Positions 5,906-6,542 of a stretch of DNA of 6,542 bases are shown here, one piece after another. The translations under genes and the position numbers were made by a program. Every line of letters begins with the position of its first letter. Position 1 is the stretch's first letter. Below the pieces are notes generated by a model. It worked only from the letters and a program-made list of their open reading frames with translations, did not search any database and was not told where the DNA came from. Origin of the DNA: Verrucomicrobiota bacterium (GTDB taxonomy: Bacteria; Verrucomicrobiota; Verrucomicrobiia; Limisphaerales; UBA9464); the NCBI GenBank assembly GCA_025354845.1, contig JANXMD010000719.1, positions 1-6,542 of the forward strand, read 5' to 3'.

Positions 5906-6542
5906 TTAACGAGCGCTTGAGCCACTGCGACGAACTTTGCGCGCCACTCCAAAGGCCAACAGCGCCGCACCCACCACCGCAAACCCATTGACTTCAGGAA
6001 CGTTGACGAACGACCCAAGCTGCCAGGTATTGGCCTGATCAAAAGTCTGCCAGAACACGGTAGGATGAGAGCCAATCGAAGTGGCCGCATCCGAGGTAAT
6101 CATGCCGGCATGATGGGTCCCATCGACGCCTGCAATCTGGATCGTAAACGTCATCGGCGAACTTAGCACAGAGTTCGCGTCGTAGGCGAAGTTGAGCGTA
6201 ATCTTCTGAACGACACCATTGGGATCACCATCCAGGTCCAGAGTTCCATCTACGAGAGGGGTTCCAGGGCTAGCGAGGCCGGAAACCAGGGGGCCATCAT
6301 TCTGGTAGAGCCGGTAGGTGATGGCACCCAGGCTGCTGAAATCAGAGAAATAGTAGAAGGAGATGCCCTTCAGGACGGTGGGCAAACCCGAGGCGAGCGA
6401 AACCTGAGAACCGTATTCTTCAGTGCCCAAGTGAATTCCATCGTTGAGCCGGCCCTGAAAATACCCCGTGAACGAGTCCGTGCCATCGGAGGTCGTGCTG
6501 ATGGTCAGCGGGAAGTAGGTGGTGACAACTTGGGCACGGAGA
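5906..6542 (-). CDS. PEP-CTERM (exosortase substrate) secreted protein, N-terminus beyond the right edge
   Basis: The frame is open from the right edge of the window to TAA at 5908-5906, giving 211 visible residues. A TTG at 6430-6428 is only an internal leucine codon, because the frame continues upstream without a stop through a typical extracellular sequence. The visible part starts LRAQVVTTYFPL, which looks like the end of a signal peptide (cut near AQ), so probably only some 15-25 residues are missing. The body is rich in Ser, Thr, Gly, Asp and aromatic strands, as in secreted beta-sandwich proteins. The C-terminus has the tripartite PEP-CTERM layout: VPEVN, a hydrophobic helix, then ARKVRR. 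In characterised systems, exosortase cuts at this signal and the protein is placed at or beyond the outer membrane together with exopolysaccharide. The biological role of the mature domain is unknown. It lies 26 bases upstream of the repeat-protein gene and is likely its operon partner. Confidence 0.88.
   Translation of the reverse strand, partial: LRAQVVTTYFPLTISTTSDGTDSFTGYFQGRLNDGIHLGTEEYGSQVSLASGLPTVLKGISFYYFSDFSSLGAITYRLYQNDGPLVSGLASPGTPLVDGTLDLDGDPNGVVQKITLNFAYDANSVLSSPMTFTIQIAGVDGTHHAGMITSDAATSIGSHPTVFWQTFDQANTWQLGSFVNVPEVNGFAVVGAALLAFGVARKVRRSGSSAR
5909..6001 (-). other. PEP-CTERM sorting signal
   Basis: Encodes the final 31 residues of the preceding protein. They comprise a VPEVNG motif, about 14 hydrophobic residues (FAVVGAALLAFGVA) and a basic stop-transfer RKVRR, followed by a seven-residue SGSSAR-type tail. 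The canonical third residue (Pro of PEP) is Val here, a variation that occurs in this signal family. The order motif, membrane helix, basic cluster at the extreme C-terminus is what supports the call. Confidence 0.82.

Noticed and set aside
1..6542. CRISPR arrays, tRNA/rRNA genes, insertion sequences or attachment sites
   Set aside because: None seen: no regularly spaced direct repeats at DNA level, no transposase or integrase motifs, and no cloverleaf-like sequence in the short intergenic gaps.

Overview
The window looks like a piece of a moderately GC-rich Gram-negative chromosome carrying a surface-polysaccharide locus followed by genes for secreted proteins. Three features point to the organism type: an outer-membrane beta-barrel with a signal peptide, a protein ending in a PEP-CTERM (exosortase) sorting signal, and start sites mostly without a clear Shine-Dalgarno sequence. 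Together with an alanine-rich secreted repeat protein, these best fit Verrucomicrobiota (or the neighbouring Planctomycetota). That assignment is inference. PEP-CTERM systems also occur in Proteobacteria.

Plus strand, 1-5100: five genes in a row. They are the C-terminal end of an acyltransferase-3 membrane protein (1-249), a GT4-type glycosyltransferase (273-1448), a GT2 glycosyltransferase whose ATG overlaps the preceding stop as ATGA (1445-2224), an outer-membrane beta-barrel protein (2288-3574), and a multi-membrane-pass MraY/WecA-like protein with a soluble C-terminal domain (3649-5100). The gaps between genes are short (23, -4, 63 and 74 bases). A perfect 13-bp hairpin terminator closes the run at 5149-5178. 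As a set they would build, decorate and possibly export an exopolysaccharide or O-antigen-like glycan. The MraY/WecA-like protein would start the glycan on undecaprenyl phosphate, the two glycosyltransferases would extend it, the acyltransferase would modify it, and the barrel would act at the outer membrane. No flippase, polymerase or exosortase lies inside the window.

Minus strand, 6542-5196: two genes facing the first group and sharing the terminator. The upstream one (5906 to beyond the right edge) is a PEP-CTERM protein missing its N-terminus. 26 bases downstream of it is a 227-residue secreted protein whose middle is built from six exact 15-residue units, each ending in proline.

The two most notable points are these. 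The MraY/WecA-like protein keeps the fold landmarks (PxPRxGG, HIHHRL) but has replaced most of the acidic active-site residues normally conserved in this superfamily. The second is the 15-residue repeat protein beside the PEP-CTERM gene, which I cannot assign to a named family.
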